This document shows, piece after piece, positions 46,728 through 55,970 of a stretch of DNA of 64,000 nucleotides. Made by a program: the position numbers and the translations under genes. Position 1 is the stretch's first letter; each line of letters begins with the position of its first letter. Origin of the DNA: Shimia sediminis (GTDB lineage Bacteria; Pseudomonadota; Alphaproteobacteria; Rhodobacterales; Rhodobacteraceae). The stretch is from positions 842,595 through 906,594 of the forward strand of contig NZ_RYZK01000001.1 in assembly GCF_003990645.1 (NCBI RefSeq), given 5' to 3'. The notes under the pieces were generated by a model. It ran no database searches. It was not told the origin of the DNA and saw only the letters and a program-made list of their open reading frames with translations.

Positions 46728-47735
46728 ATGCTGACATTCACGATCCGACGACTGATCCTGGCGGTTCCGACGCTCTTATTCATAAGCCTTGTCATCTTCT
46801 TGCTGCTTGAGCTCGCTCCGGGCGATCCAATGGCGCAAGTCCCGCTGACCGTTCCCCCTGAAGTCAAAGAAAAGATGCGCGAGGCGCTTGGACTTGGCGA
46901 GCCTTTGCACGTCCGCTACTGGAAGTGGGTGGTTCAGTTCTTCTGGATTGAGCCGCAGGTGATGTTCGACAACATGTTCGGCACGACCTTCGCCGAAGGC
47001 AAACAACGTATTCTCAGCTGGCAGACCCGCTCGCCGGTGATGGACATGGTGGCCCAGCGGCTGCCGCAAACCCTTTGGGTTGTCGGCATGTCCTACATCG
47101 TGGGCATTCTGATTGCCCTGCCGATCGGGATTTACTCGGCCTACCGTCAGTATTCGGTCTTTGACCAGTCCGGTACCTTCATCACCATGATCGGCTTTTC
47201 TATCCCGCCGTTCTTTACCGGCCCGCTGTTGATCATGGTTTTTGCCGTGCAACTGGGGTGGTTCCCTTCGGTCTATGACACCACTCATGTGGTGAATGAC
47301 TGGGACAGCTTTGTGGTGCAGCTGAGGCAGATGATCATGCCGGTCATGGTTCTGGCCTTGCAAACCACAGCCCAGATCAGCCGCTTCATGCGCGCGTCAA
47401 TGCTCGACAACCTCAATCAGGACTACGTCCGCACCGCCCGCGCCAAAGGCCTGCCAGAGAATATCGTGGTGTTGGTGCATGTGCTGCGCAACTCGATGAT
47501 CCCCGTGGTCACGGCCATCGCGCTGGGGATCCCCGGCATCTTTGGCGGCGCCATCATTACCGAGGTGGTGTTCAAGGTGAACGGCATTGGCGACCAGTTG
47601 CTGAACGCGCTCTTTGCCAATGACCTGCCCAGCGTGCAAACCCTGACCTTTATGATCGCGGTGCTGATCGTTGTCTTCAACCTGATTGCCGACGTGCTTT
47701 ACGGCGTCCTGGACCCGAGGATTCGCTATGACTGA
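46728..47735 (+). CDS. peptide ABC transporter permease 1 (DppB type)
   Basis: A 335-aa inner-membrane permease of the binding-protein-dependent transport family. It starts with the typical FTIRRLILAVPTLLFISLVIF helix, followed by LLELAPGDPM and the ATPase-contacting EAA loop around RTARAKGLPENIVVLVHVLRN. Ends in DVLYGVLDPRIRYD. It overlaps permease 2 by 8 bp. Confidence 0.95.
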   Translation: MLTFTIRRLILAVPTLLFISLVIFLLLELAPGDPMAQVPLTVPPEVKEKMREALGLGEPLHVRYWKWVVQFFWIEPQVMFDNMFGTTFAEGKQRILSWQTRSPVMDMVAQRLPQTLWVVGMSYIVGILIALPIGIYSAYRQYSVFDQSGTFITMIGFSIPPFFTGPLLIMVFAVQLGWFPSVYDTTHVVNDWDSFVVQLRQMIMPVMVLALQTTAQISRFMRASMLDNLNQDYVRTARAKGLPENIVVLVHVLRNSMIPVVTAIALGIPGIFGGAIITEVVFKVNGIGDQLLNALFANDLPSVQTLTFMIAVLIVVFNLIADVLYGVLDPRIRYD

Positions 47736-48696
47736 ACAAGACCAAAAGATCGAAGCCCTCCAGGACGCTGTTCCGACCGATCCACCGCATTCGCAGTGGA
47801 AGGATGTCTGGGACCAGTTCCGCAAACACAAAGGCGCCCTGATGGGAGGGTCCTTTCTGTTGTTGATCACGCTGGCTGTGTTGATTGGCGAATACGTCTG
47901 GACCATCGACCCGCAAAAACTCGACATTCGCAACAAGGACGTGCGCCCGATTTACACCGCGATCTGGAATGGGGATGCCAAAGTGCAATGGGCACACCCC
48001 TTGGGCACCGACAACCTTGGGCGCGACGCGCTTGCCAACCTGATTGTAGGTGGGCGCACCTCGATGGCTGTGGGCTGGGTCGCCATGATCCTCGCACTGT
48101 CGATTGGCACCACAATTGGCGTGCTTGCAGGTTATTTCCGCCGTCTGGACGGGCCGCTGATGCGCTTTACTGACCTTGTGTTGTCGCTGCCCATCCTGCC
48201 CCTGTTGCTGGTGGCCGTGACACTGTTCCGCGAACAGCTGCGTGCGACATTCGGGCCGGAAACGGGTATGTTTATCCTGATTGTCGGCGTCGTCGGCGTC
48301 ACCAGTTGGATGCAAACGGCGCGGATTGTGCGATCTGAAATCCTCGCGTTGAAAGAGCGAGAGTTCATTGTCGCGGCCCGTTCCATCGGAACCACGCCGG
48401 GTGCCATCATCCGACGCCACCTTTTGCCCAACGTCATTTCCCCGATCATGGTTTCGGCAACCCTTGGCCTTGCCATCGCGATCATTACCGAAAGCGCGTT
48501 GTCGTTCCTTGGTGTGGGCTTCCCGCCTGACTTCCCGACCTGGGGCAAGATGCTGGCGGACGCTGTGCCACGTATGGACCAGTTTCCAGAGCGTGTGATG
48601 CTGCCGGGCCTTGCGATCTCGCTCACGGTGCTGAGTGTGAACTATCTCGGCGACGGTCTGCGCGACGCGCTCGATCCTCGCATTCGCGGCCGTTGA
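47728..48696 (+). CDS. peptide ABC transporter permease 2 (DppC type)
   Basis: A 322-aa inner-membrane permease. I chose the ATG at 47728-47730 (MTEQDQK) inside the end of permease 1. It has an N-terminal cytoplasmic tail with DQFRKHKGALMGGSFLLLI, the periplasmic PLGTDNLGRDALANLIVGGRTS motif of DppC-type permeases, and the EAA loop FIVAARSIGTTPGAIIRRHLLPN. It ends in GDGLRDALDPRIRGR. A terminator follows. Confidence 0.95.
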   Translation: MTEQDQKIEALQDAVPTDPPHSQWKDVWDQFRKHKGALMGGSFLLLITLAVLIGEYVWTIDPQKLDIRNKDVRPIYTAIWNGDAKVQWAHPLGTDNLGRDALANLIVGGRTSMAVGWVAMILALSIGTTIGVLAGYFRRLDGPLMRFTDLVLSLPILPLLLVAVTLFREQLRATFGPETGMFILIVGVVGVTSWMQTARIVRSEILALKEREFIVAARSIGTTPGAIIRRHLLPNVISPIMVSATLGLAIAIITESALSFLGVGFPPDFPTWGKMLADAVPRMDQFPERVMLPGLAISLTVLSVNYLGDGLRDALDPRIRGR

Positions 48697-48730
48697 AGCA
48701 AAAGAAAAGACAAAACTTCACATCTTCAGG

Positions 48731-48767
48731 AAAAGGCCGGGTCGATTTGCCCGGCCTTTTTCTTTTT
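48731..48767 (+). terminator. intrinsic terminator after the permease genes
   Basis: An 11-bp perfect stem, AAAAGGCCGGG with CCCGGCCTTTT, around an 8-base loop (TCGATTTG), followed by TCTTTTT. It ends the peptide transporter transcript. Confidence 0.9.
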
Positions 48768-48842
48768 CCAAAACAAGACCTCAAGTGACCCTTCGAAAAC
48801 GGAACACTTTCCCATATTGCGTCCAGCTGCGCATAGATCAAA

Positions 48843-48874
48843 CACTTGAAAGTATCCGAATTTGTCTTCAAGTG
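48843..48874. promoter_or_regulatory. inverted repeat CACTTGAA...TTCAAGTG upstream of the sulfur-transport gene
   Basis: Perfect 8-bp arms with a 16-bp centre, ending 30 bp upstream of the gene start. A third copy of the half-site TCAAGTG lies at 48781-48787. Probably a regulator site. Confidence 0.5.
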
Positions 48875-48904
48875 GGAAAACGTTCCAATACGCGAGTCAA
48901 AACG

Positions 48905-49966
48905 ATGTTTGAATCCCTCGGTTTCGAAAATATCACCGCCCCTCAGGTCACCGTGTTCTTTGCGCTTGGCCTTGGGCTTGTCTTTGGTGTCCTTGCCGAG
49001 CGTACTGGTTTTTGCCTGCGACGTGCTCTGGTTGGCGAGGATCGCCGCGCTGCGCTCGGCGTTTGGCTGATCGCTTTGGCCGTCGCTCTGGCAGGCACGC
49101 AAGCGGCTGTTCACCTTGGTTTCATCAGCTTCGCAGATCACCGCTATCTGGTCGCGGACCTGCCCCTGGCAGCCCTGGTGACCGGCGGCGCGTTGTTCGG
49201 AGCCGGCATGGTCCTGACCCGCGGTTGTGCCTCGCGCCTGACCGTGCTCAGTGGCACAGGCAATCTGCGCGCCATCCTCGTCATGCTGGTCTTTGCCTTT
49301 GTGGCCCATGCCACGCTCAAGGGCGTTCTGGCCCCTGCCCGTGTTTGGCTCAACGGCTTCACCCTTCCACTTGAAAGCGCGGCACTGCCCGGCGCGCCTT
49401 TGATCTGGACGGGCGTCATTGCCCTTGGCGCGGTGGTGTATGCCCTGCGCTCCGGTAACGGCGCGCTGAAACTGGCGGGCGCTTCCCTTTTGGGTCTCTT
49501 GGTGCCGCTGGGCTGGGTCGGCACCGGCTTTATCCTTTATGACGATTTCGACCCGGTTACCTTTGAAAGCCTCGCGTTCACGGCTCCCATGGCCGACACG
49601 CTGTTCTTCGGCATCGCCTCTTCGGCGGTCCCTGCCAACTTTGGCGTGGGCCTGATCGGCGGCATCGTTCTTGGTAGCCTGATTGCTGCACTGCTCTTCC
49701 GCAGCTTCAAATGGCAAAGCTTCGAAACCCCTGCCCAAACCGGTCGCTACCTGCTTGGCGGAACTCTGATGGGATTTGGAGGCGTCATGGCCGGAGGCTG
49801 CACCGTCGGCGCGGGTCTGTCGGGTATCCCGACGCTCTCGATCACAGCGCTGGCCGCGATCCTGTCGATCATTGCAGGAGGTTTGATCACCGGACGCCTG
49901 CTCAGTGCATCCGCTTCCGGATCCGACGCACCATCCACCACACAAGCCCTACAACCGGCAGAGTGA
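48905..49966 (+). CDS. YeeE/YedE (TsuA-type) sulfur-compound transporter
   Basis: A 353-aa inner-membrane protein of the DUF395/YeeE-YedE family, to which the thiosulfate importer TsuA belongs. Three Cys sit in the positions expected for the sulfur-relay path: Cys37 (GFCLRRA), Cys108 (RGCASRL) and Cys299 (GGCTVGAG). About nine hydrophobic segments. I chose the ATG at 48905 (MFESLGF); the open upstream frame is not conserved. No tusA or sulfur-metabolism genes are adjacent. Its last 65 bp overlap the 3' end of the DUF3422 gene on the other strand. Confidence 0.88.
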   Translation: MFESLGFENITAPQVTVFFALGLGLVFGVLAERTGFCLRRALVGEDRRAALGVWLIALAVALAGTQAAVHLGFISFADHRYLVADLPLAALVTGGALFGAGMVLTRGCASRLTVLSGTGNLRAILVMLVFAFVAHATLKGVLAPARVWLNGFTLPLESAALPGAPLIWTGVIALGAVVYALRSGNGALKLAGASLLGLLVPLGWVGTGFILYDDFDPVTFESLAFTAPMADTLFFGIASSAVPANFGVGLIGGIVLGSLIAALLFRSFKWQSFETPAQTGRYLLGGTLMGFGGVMAGGCTVGAGLSGIPTLSITALAAILSIIAGGLITGRLLSASASGSDAPSTTQALQPAE

Positions 49967-51182
49967 GCATCGCGGTCAGGTATCCTTTGGAAACCCCCAG
50001 CGTACTGGCCACGGGATAAGCGACATATGACGCCAGAGAGACCGCGTAGTAGCTGATCGCCACCACAGACAGCCCCTCGACGGTCTCTTGCAAGCGCAGC
50101 GCCATGTCGGCGCGCCGGTCCATGCTCTCGAGCAGCGCCTGGTTCTGCGCCGAGCGCGCCACGTCGACCTTGGTCCGCAGCAACTCTCCTGCGCGCATCG
50201 CCCGGTCCGCCAAAGCCTCAAGACGCGACTTGGTCGAGGCGACCGTACGCATCGCCGGGTCGTAGCGGCGCATCATGAACTCAGCAAAGGTCTGACGCCC
50301 GTCATAGCGCAACTCCCGCAGCACCTCGACGCGCTGGTTCACAATGGCTTCGTAGGCCCCTGTCGCCCCAAATCGAAACGAATTGGCAGCGATCATGTTT
50401 TCCAGCTCAGCCGAGGTCTGCAACAGGGCATCCAGTGTTTCCTCTGCCGGCACATCACCGGTGGTGATTTGCCCCATCATCTGGTTGAGACGACTTTCAA
50501 TTGTCCCCATCGGGCCCGACAACTCTCGCACACGGGCAAAGCCCAGCATCGACATGGCTTTGTAAGTCTCGATCTCGCACAGTCGCTGTACGATGCGTCC
50601 AATACGTCGCTGATCAGTTCCGGGCGATACAAAGGCCGCCATACGCATGTGCCCTTGCGGGTTGATGCGAAAGTCCGTGGCAACCACGGCCGCTTCGTCG
50701 AGCACCTCTGACACCGCCAGGCTCTCTGGCACAAACCAGTCTTTCAGGTCCGCGCTCAAGGTGGACTTGTCAGGGCGTTCCTCGACCCGGATCAATACGG
50801 ACGTCACTCGCACGCCAGGTGCCTTTGCCAACCAATCCTCGGGGAAGACTTCAAAGTCGGCAGGGTCAAACGGGCGCGCGCTGAGCCCCGGCGTGAACAG
50901 CGTGTAGGTCACGAACTCCGTGTGCTGCTCCCACTTCAAAGAATGCCGCCCGATCTGCCCCGAGTAATGCGTTGCGCCGGGCTGCGGATGTGGTGCGCCG
51001 TGTCGGTCCAGCAGCGCGGTCAGATGGGTCAAGTCCGCTTCCCGATCACGGCCCACCGCATTGACCGGCTGCTTGATTGCCAGGAACACTGCCGAGCACG
51101 GCGCATCCAGCGTCGGAAAAGGCCGGGCATGCAACTCATTTGCCAGCTTATAGCGCAATGGGTGGTCTTCTACGGGTGGCAT
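49902..51182 (-). CDS. DUF3422 family membrane-anchored protein
   Basis: A 426-aa protein of unknown function. The N-terminus has HPLRYKLANELHARPFP, typical of DUF3422. A long helical central region is followed by two hydrophobic helices near the C-terminus (about residues 365-420) and a basic end (RRIRKRMH), giving a C-terminally anchored protein with a large cytoplasmic part. I chose the ATG at 51180-51182 with AGGAG 6 bp upstream. A 7-bp inverted repeat (AAAGTAA and TTACTTT, 51225-51247) lies in its promoter region. Its 3' end overlaps the sulfur-transport gene. Confidence 0.9.
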   Translation of the reverse strand: MPPVEDHPLRYKLANELHARPFPTLDAPCSAVFLAIKQPVNAVGRDREADLTHLTALLDRHGAPHPQPGATHYSGQIGRHSLKWEQHTEFVTYTLFTPGLSARPFDPADFEVFPEDWLAKAPGVRVTSVLIRVEERPDKSTLSADLKDWFVPESLAVSEVLDEAAVVATDFRINPQGHMRMAAFVSPGTDQRRIGRIVQRLCEIETYKAMSMLGFARVRELSGPMGTIESRLNQMMGQITTGDVPAEETLDALLQTSAELENMIAANSFRFGATGAYEAIVNQRVEVLRELRYDGRQTFAEFMMRRYDPAMRTVASTKSRLEALADRAMRAGELLRTKVDVARSAQNQALLESMDRRADMALRLQETVEGLSVVAISYYAVSLASYVAYPVASTLGVSKGYLTAMLTLPVVGLVWWMVRRIRKRMH

Positions 51183-51333
51183 CACGAACTCCTGATTTCC
51201 GCGCACCCTAGCTTTTTACCACGCAAAGTAAAGAAAAATGTTACTTTTCAACAGGTTACTGGAATACAAACGTATACAAACTGGACAACCCACTGCAATT
51301 AAAGCCGAAAACGTAAGCCCTTTCTGCGAAAAC

Positions 51334-52005
51334 TCAGATTGACCACTCTAAGCCACGCCCCAAAGGTTGGGACGCATAATCGACTCGGAAAGCCCGCCGA
51401 CCTTCCAAAGTGCTAGCTGGCAAAGAGCGGTGCAGCGTCAGCATGGATAGTATTAGAACATCGCCCGGCTCTGCGACGGTGGTTTCTGTTTCATATTTTT
51501 CCGCCGCTAATTGGGCATGCCTCGTTTCCAATTTCCCTGCACAATGGCTTCCCAATGCGATCTCCATCGCACCATTTTCTGCAGTATTGCGATCCAGATG
51601 AACCCGCACAAACAACATGCCTTCCAAAACTTTCAGAGGCGGCTCGCAATGCCACACCCCGGCTTTGCAGGACCAGTTTGAGAAGCCCCTAACATTTGCA
51701 TGCCCTCGCACCGCGATGATCCTGTCTTGATGCCAAGGAACGCCCCAGTTGCTTCGCTCCGCCTTTTCAAAAGACACCAACCTTACTGGCCGCATTCCAG
51801 GCCAAACTGCGCGGATGCGCTCATTAAATTGTGCGTTTGTAAGGCACTCGAAAAGGGAGGACTCAGGGTCAATGCGCTTACCCGGACGACCATCTTGCAA
51901 AGCAAGCTCATCAAGGCGTTGCAACTCTCGTTTACTCAGCGCGCCGCGCAACCAAACACGGCCTGTCTCTTGAAACGCAGTGAGCAGTTCTTTGTGGTTT
52001 GCCAT
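51334..52005 (-). CDS. phytanoyl-CoA dioxygenase family protein
   Basis: A 223-aa non-heme iron, 2-oxoglutarate-dependent dioxygenase-like protein. The iron ligands are visible: His92 and Asp94 in WGVPWHQDR and the distal His192 in LTLHRSLP, with the 2-oxoglutarate Arg in GRRAFRVDY. The family hydroxylates diverse substrates. Codon use is visibly more AT-rich than in flanking genes, suggesting acquisition. It stands alone between DUF3422 and pntB with no obvious partner, so the substrate is unknown. Confidence 0.88.
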   Translation of the reverse strand: MANHKELLTAFQETGRVWLRGALSKRELQRLDELALQDGRPGKRIDPESSLFECLTNAQFNERIRAVWPGMRPVRLVSFEKAERSNWGVPWHQDRIIAVRGHANVRGFSNWSCKAGVWHCEPPLKVLEGMLFVRVHLDRNTAENGAMEIALGSHCAGKLETRHAQLAAEKYETETTVAEPGDVLILSMLTLHRSLPASTLEGRRAFRVDYASQPLGRGLEWSI

Positions 52006-52091
52006 AGATTGTTGCTTTCTTTCAAACTTGTCCGTCTTGAATTGCCGGAAAACCAGCCGGCCAACAATCTGCTTCTACAAGACGAAGAAAG

Positions 52092-52121
52092 AAAAAAGGC
52101 GCCCCAGATTGGAGCGCCTTT
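52092..52121 (-). terminator. intrinsic terminator of the pntAB operon
   Basis: On the minus strand, AAAGGCGCTCC pairs with GGGGCGCCTTT (11 bp, one G-T pair) around a 5-base loop, followed by a T-rich run, about 20 bp after the pntB stop. Confidence 0.85.
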
Positions 52122-52142
52122 CCTGAACTTTTGCCCACATCC

Positions 52143-53600
52143 TTAGCTTATCAGGTTCAGCAGGCTGTCCAGCGACTGTTTCGCGTCACCGTAGAACATG
52201 CGCGTGTTTTCTTTGAAGAACAGCGGGTTCTCGATGCCCGAATAGCCAGTCCCTTGGCCGCGTTTCGAAACGAAGACCTGCTTGGCCTTCCAGCACTCCA
52301 GAACCGGCATGCCGGCGATCGGGCTGTTGGGATCTTCCTGCGCCGCAGGGTTCACGATGTCGTTCGACCCGATCACGATGGCGACGTCTGTTTCCGGGAA
52401 GTCATCGTTGATCTCGTCCATTTCCATCACGATGTCATAGGGCACCTTGGCTTCGGCCAGGAGCACGTTCATGTGCCCCGGCAGACGGCCAGCAACAGGG
52501 TGGATGGCGAAACGCACTTCCTTGCCCTTGGCGCGCAGACGGCGGGTCAGCTCGGCAACATTCTGCTGAGCCTGCGCCACAGCCATACCGTAGCCTGGAA
52601 TGATGATGACACTGTCAGCTTCTTCCAGCGACGTGGCAACGCCCTCGGCGTCGATGGCGATCTGCTCGCCTTCGACTTCCATTGCAGGACCAGTGGTGCC
52701 GCCAAAGCCGCCCAGGATCACGCTCACGAACGACCGGTTCATTGCCTTACACATGATGTAAGACAGGATCGCACCGGAAGAGCCCACAAGCGCACCAACC
52801 ACAATCAACAGGTCGTTGCCCAGGGAGAAACCGATCGCGGCCGCGGCCCACCCCGAATAGGAGTTCAGCATCGACACAACCACCGGCATGTCGGCACCGC
52901 CGATGCCCATGATCAGGTGATAACCGATGAACAGCGCGGCAATGGTCAGGATCAGCAGCGGCAGAATCGCACCTGAACTGAGGTACCAGATCAGGCACAG
53001 AACCGAAATCGCCGCCGCCGTGGCGTTCAGCAGGTGCCCGCCCGGCAGTTTGGTCGCATTCGACGTCACCTTGCCCGAAAGCTTGCCATAGGCAATCACC
53101 GAGCCTGTGAAGGTCACAGCACCAATCCAGATACCCAAAGAGGCCTCAACGCGAAGGATGTTGACCTCAACACCTTCTTTCTTGGCCAGAAGGGCCGCAA
53201 AACCATCCAGACCTTTGGCCAGTTCCTTGGACAGGGGCAGCATACCGTCCGGGCTCATCGCCATGACGTTGCCCAGTTCGAAATGGGCGTTATAGCCCAC
53301 AAACACAGCCGCCAGACCGACAAGCGCGTGCATCCCGGCCACCAGTTCCGGCATCTGGGTCATCTCGACCTTGGACGCCAGCTGATAACCAATCATGCCG
53401 CCAGCTGCGATCAGGATGATCGACAGCCACCACAGGCCCGCACCGGGGCCGATCAGCGTGGCAAAGACCGCAAGGCCCATACCGACAATACCGTACCAAA
53501 CGGCGCGTTTCGCGCTTTCCTGCCCCGAAAGGCCACCAAGCGAGAGGATGAAGAGAACAGCCGCTACAACGTAGGCTGCGGTCGTAAATCCGAATTCCAT
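52143..53600 (-). CDS. pntB: NAD(P) transhydrogenase subunit beta
   Basis: A 485-aa membrane subunit that, with PntA, uses the proton gradient to transfer hydride from NADH to NADP. The N-terminal half has eight or nine hydrophobic segments, and the C-terminal NADP-binding domain contains [28 protein letters not shown] and [12 protein letters not shown]. Length is standard. It follows pntA by 13 bp and is followed by a terminator. Confidence 0.97.
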   Translation of the reverse strand: MEFGFTTAAYVVAAVLFILSLGGLSGQESAKRAVWYGIVGMGLAVFATLIGPGAGLWWLSIILIAAGGMIGYQLASKVEMTQMPELVAGMHALVGLAAVFVGYNAHFELGNVMAMSPDGMLPLSKELAKGLDGFAALLAKKEGVEVNILRVEASLGIWIGAVTFTGSVIAYGKLSGKVTSNATKLPGGHLLNATAAAISVLCLIWYLSSGAILPLLILTIAALFIGYHLIMGIGGADMPVVVSMLNSYSGWAAAAIGFSLGNDLLIVVGALVGSSGAILSYIMCKAMNRSFVSVILGGFGGTTGPAMEVEGEQIAIDAEGVATSLEEADSVIIIPGYGMAVAQAQQNVAELTRRLRAKGKEVRFAIHPVAGRLPGHMNVLLAEAKVPYDIVMEMDEINDDFPETDVAIVIGSNDIVNPAAQEDPNSPIAGMPVLECWKAKQVFVSKRGQGTGYSGIENPLFFKENTRMFYGDAKQSLDSLLNLIS

Positions 53601-53613
53601 GATCCCGACCTCC

Positions 53614-55185
53614 TTAAGATTTCTGGAACATGGCGAGCATGCGCCGTGTCACGAGGAAGCCGCCGAAGATGTTGATCCCGGCCATAAAGACCGAAAGCGC
53701 GGCAAGCAGAATAACCAGGAAACTGCCCGATCCGATTTGCATCAGCGCCCCCAGAATAATGATCGACGAAATGGCGTTGGTGACAGCCATCAGCGGTGTG
53801 TGCAGAGAGTGCGCAACACCCCAGATCACCTGGAAGCCAACAAACACCGCCAGCACAAAGACGATAAAGTGCTGCATGAAGCTGGCAGGCGCCACGAGGC
53901 CGACCCCCAACAACAGGGCACCGCCCACGGCCAGCAGTGTCACCTGGCTCTTGGTCTGCGCCTTGAAGGCCGCCACTTCGGCGGCGCGTTTTTCTTCCGG
54001 AGTCAGCTCCGGCACCACTTCTTTTGGCTTGGCCGCAATCGCCTGAACTTTTGGCGGGGGTGGCGGGAAGGTGATGTCACCCTCAAACGTCACGGTCGCG
54101 CCACGGATTACATCGTCTTCCATATCGTGGTTGATCTGACCGTCTTTCTCAGGGGTCAGGTCGGTCATCATGTGACGGATGTTGGTGGCATAGAGGCTCG
54201 AGGCCTGGGCACCCATGCGGCTGGGGAAGTCGGTGTAGCCGATGATGGTCACGCCATTCTCGGTCACGATCTTCTCGTCCATGACGGTCAGCTTGCAGTT
54301 GCCGCCTTTTTCCGCTGCAAGGTCAACAATGACCGAGCCCGGCTTCATCGCGGCGACCATGTCTTCGGTCCACAGTTCCGGCGCTTCGCGGTTCGGAATG
54401 AGGGCCGTGGTGATCACGATGTCCACTTCTGGCGCCAGTTCACGGAACTTGGCGAGCTGTGCTTCGCGGAACTCCGGGCTGGAAACAGAGGCGTATCCGC
54501 CGGTAGCGGCGCCGTCCTGTTGCTCCTCTTCAAAGTCCAGATAGACAAATTCCGCACCCATCGATTCGACCTGTTCGGCCACTTCGGGCCGCACATCGAA
54601 CGCCAGAGTGATGGCGCCGAGCGAGGTCGAGGTGCCGATTGCGGCCAGACCGGCTACACCAGCGCCGACGACCAGAACCTTGGCGGGTGGTACTTTACCC
54701 GCGGCAGTGATCTGCCCGGTAAAGAAGCGGCCAAAATTGTTACCGGCTTCGATGACCGCGCGATACCCGGCGATGTTGGCCATTGACGACAGTGCGTCCA
54801 TCTTCTGCGCACGAGAGATACGTGGCACCATTTCCATGGCAATCACGTTGGCACCCTTGGCCTTCGCGGCTTCCATGCCATCTTCGTTACCAGCAGGGTT
54901 AAAGAACGAAATCAACGTCTTACCCTTGGTCAGACGCTTCAGTTCCGTCTCGTTCGGCTGGCGAACCTTGGCGACAATGTCGCAGGCTTTCCAAAGCGCC
55001 GCGGCGGTCTTGATGATCTCAACGCCCGCCTCTTCATAGACGGCATCCGAAAATCCCGCATTGGCCCCGGCTCCGCTCTCAATAGCGCAGTCATAGCCCA
55101 GTTTCTGGAGCTGAATGGCAGAGTCCGGTGTCATCGCGACCCGATTTTCTCCGTCAAACACCTCTTTTGGTGTACCGATCTTCAC
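53614..55185 (-). CDS. pntA: NAD(P) transhydrogenase subunit alpha
   Basis: A 523-aa fused alpha subunit: the NAD-binding domain ([22 protein letters not shown] at the N-terminus and the Rossmann motif [15 protein letters not shown]) followed by a proline-rich linker (FPPPPPKVQ) and four C-terminal membrane helices. In some relatives of this group the alpha subunit is split into two genes; here it is one. First gene of the pntAB operon. Confidence 0.97.
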   Translation of the reverse strand: MKIGTPKEVFDGENRVAMTPDSAIQLQKLGYDCAIESGAGANAGFSDAVYEEAGVEIIKTAAALWKACDIVAKVRQPNETELKRLTKGKTLISFFNPAGNEDGMEAAKAKGANVIAMEMVPRISRAQKMDALSSMANIAGYRAVIEAGNNFGRFFTGQITAAGKVPPAKVLVVGAGVAGLAAIGTSTSLGAITLAFDVRPEVAEQVESMGAEFVYLDFEEEQQDGAATGGYASVSSPEFREAQLAKFRELAPEVDIVITTALIPNREAPELWTEDMVAAMKPGSVIVDLAAEKGGNCKLTVMDEKIVTENGVTIIGYTDFPSRMGAQASSLYATNIRHMMTDLTPEKDGQINHDMEDDVIRGATVTFEGDITFPPPPPKVQAIAAKPKEVVPELTPEEKRAAEVAAFKAQTKSQVTLLAVGGALLLGVGLVAPASFMQHFIVFVLAVFVGFQVIWGVAHSLHTPLMAVTNAISSIIILGALMQIGSGSFLVILLAALSVFMAGINIFGGFLVTRRMLAMFQKS

Positions 55186-55321
55186 GTTTCCTATCCCCCT
55201 TCAGTCAAAGAGCAAGATTATTGCGTGCAGCTGATGCTGCAGTTGCAGAAAGTTTTAACGCGCCCCTTAATGCTGCACAAGCAAAGTGATGTATGTCCTG
55301 TATCTTTGCGCCGCAGCGTCA

Positions 55322-55786
55322 TCACACCCACCTCCGCACTTTCTGGCAGTACCGCGCAAAATCCGCGCGAAACTTGACCCGCAAACGGTTTTCTTCCGGC
55401 ACAACGAACCGACGTTCGATGATCCAGAGGAAAACCGGCACCAGCACCAAGGCCAGAACGGCGTCCCAATAAAGTGCCATTCCCAAAAGGATGAGCAAAT
55501 CGCCCAGATAGATCGGGTTGCGCGTACGCGAAAAGATTCCGCTCTGCACCAGCCGATCTGCCTCTTGATGGGGAATGATGGTGGTTTTCTGACGCCGCAT
55601 CTCGGTTGCAGCCAGCGCAATCAGGATCACGCCGCCCCCCACGAGCAATCCACCGACAAATTCAGCCCAGCGTCCACCCAGACTCAACCCCAAAGTCAGG
55701 AACTGAGACTGGCACCAGGCCAGCGCCAGAAACACGGCAAGCCACACCGGTGGAATATCCAGCCAGCGCAACACGCTATACTTCAC
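55322..55786 (-). CDS. isoprenylcysteine/phospholipid-type methyltransferase family membrane protein
   Basis: A 154-aa protein with about four hydrophobic segments. The C-terminal half has the family pattern of the ICMT/PEMT group: FSRTRNPIYLGDLLILLG, a helix, and ERRFVVPEENRLRVKFRADFARYCQKV, which binds S-adenosylmethionine in characterised members. The methyl acceptor is unknown. It is divergent to no gene nearby, on the same strand as pntAB, 136 bp upstream of pntA. Confidence 0.85.
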   Translation of the reverse strand: MKYSVLRWLDIPPVWLAVFLALAWCQSQFLTLGLSLGGRWAEFVGGLLVGGGVILIALAATEMRRQKTTIIPHQEADRLVQSGIFSRTRNPIYLGDLLILLGMALYWDAVLALVLVPVFLWIIERRFVVPEENRLRVKFRADFARYCQKVRRWV

Positions 55787-55970
55787 TTATTAAGTAACAG
55801 CCTGCGATCATCCCGATATCAGATAATGAGCAGGAATATTTCTGCCATGTGAACATGCGGGATTGGATCAGCATGGATGTGCTATGGGCAACATTTGCGT
55901 CAAAGGCAAGCAGACAACGCGCCGCAGAGGTGAATTCGGGCACATATTTTGTCTTTGACCGGAAAGTGGC

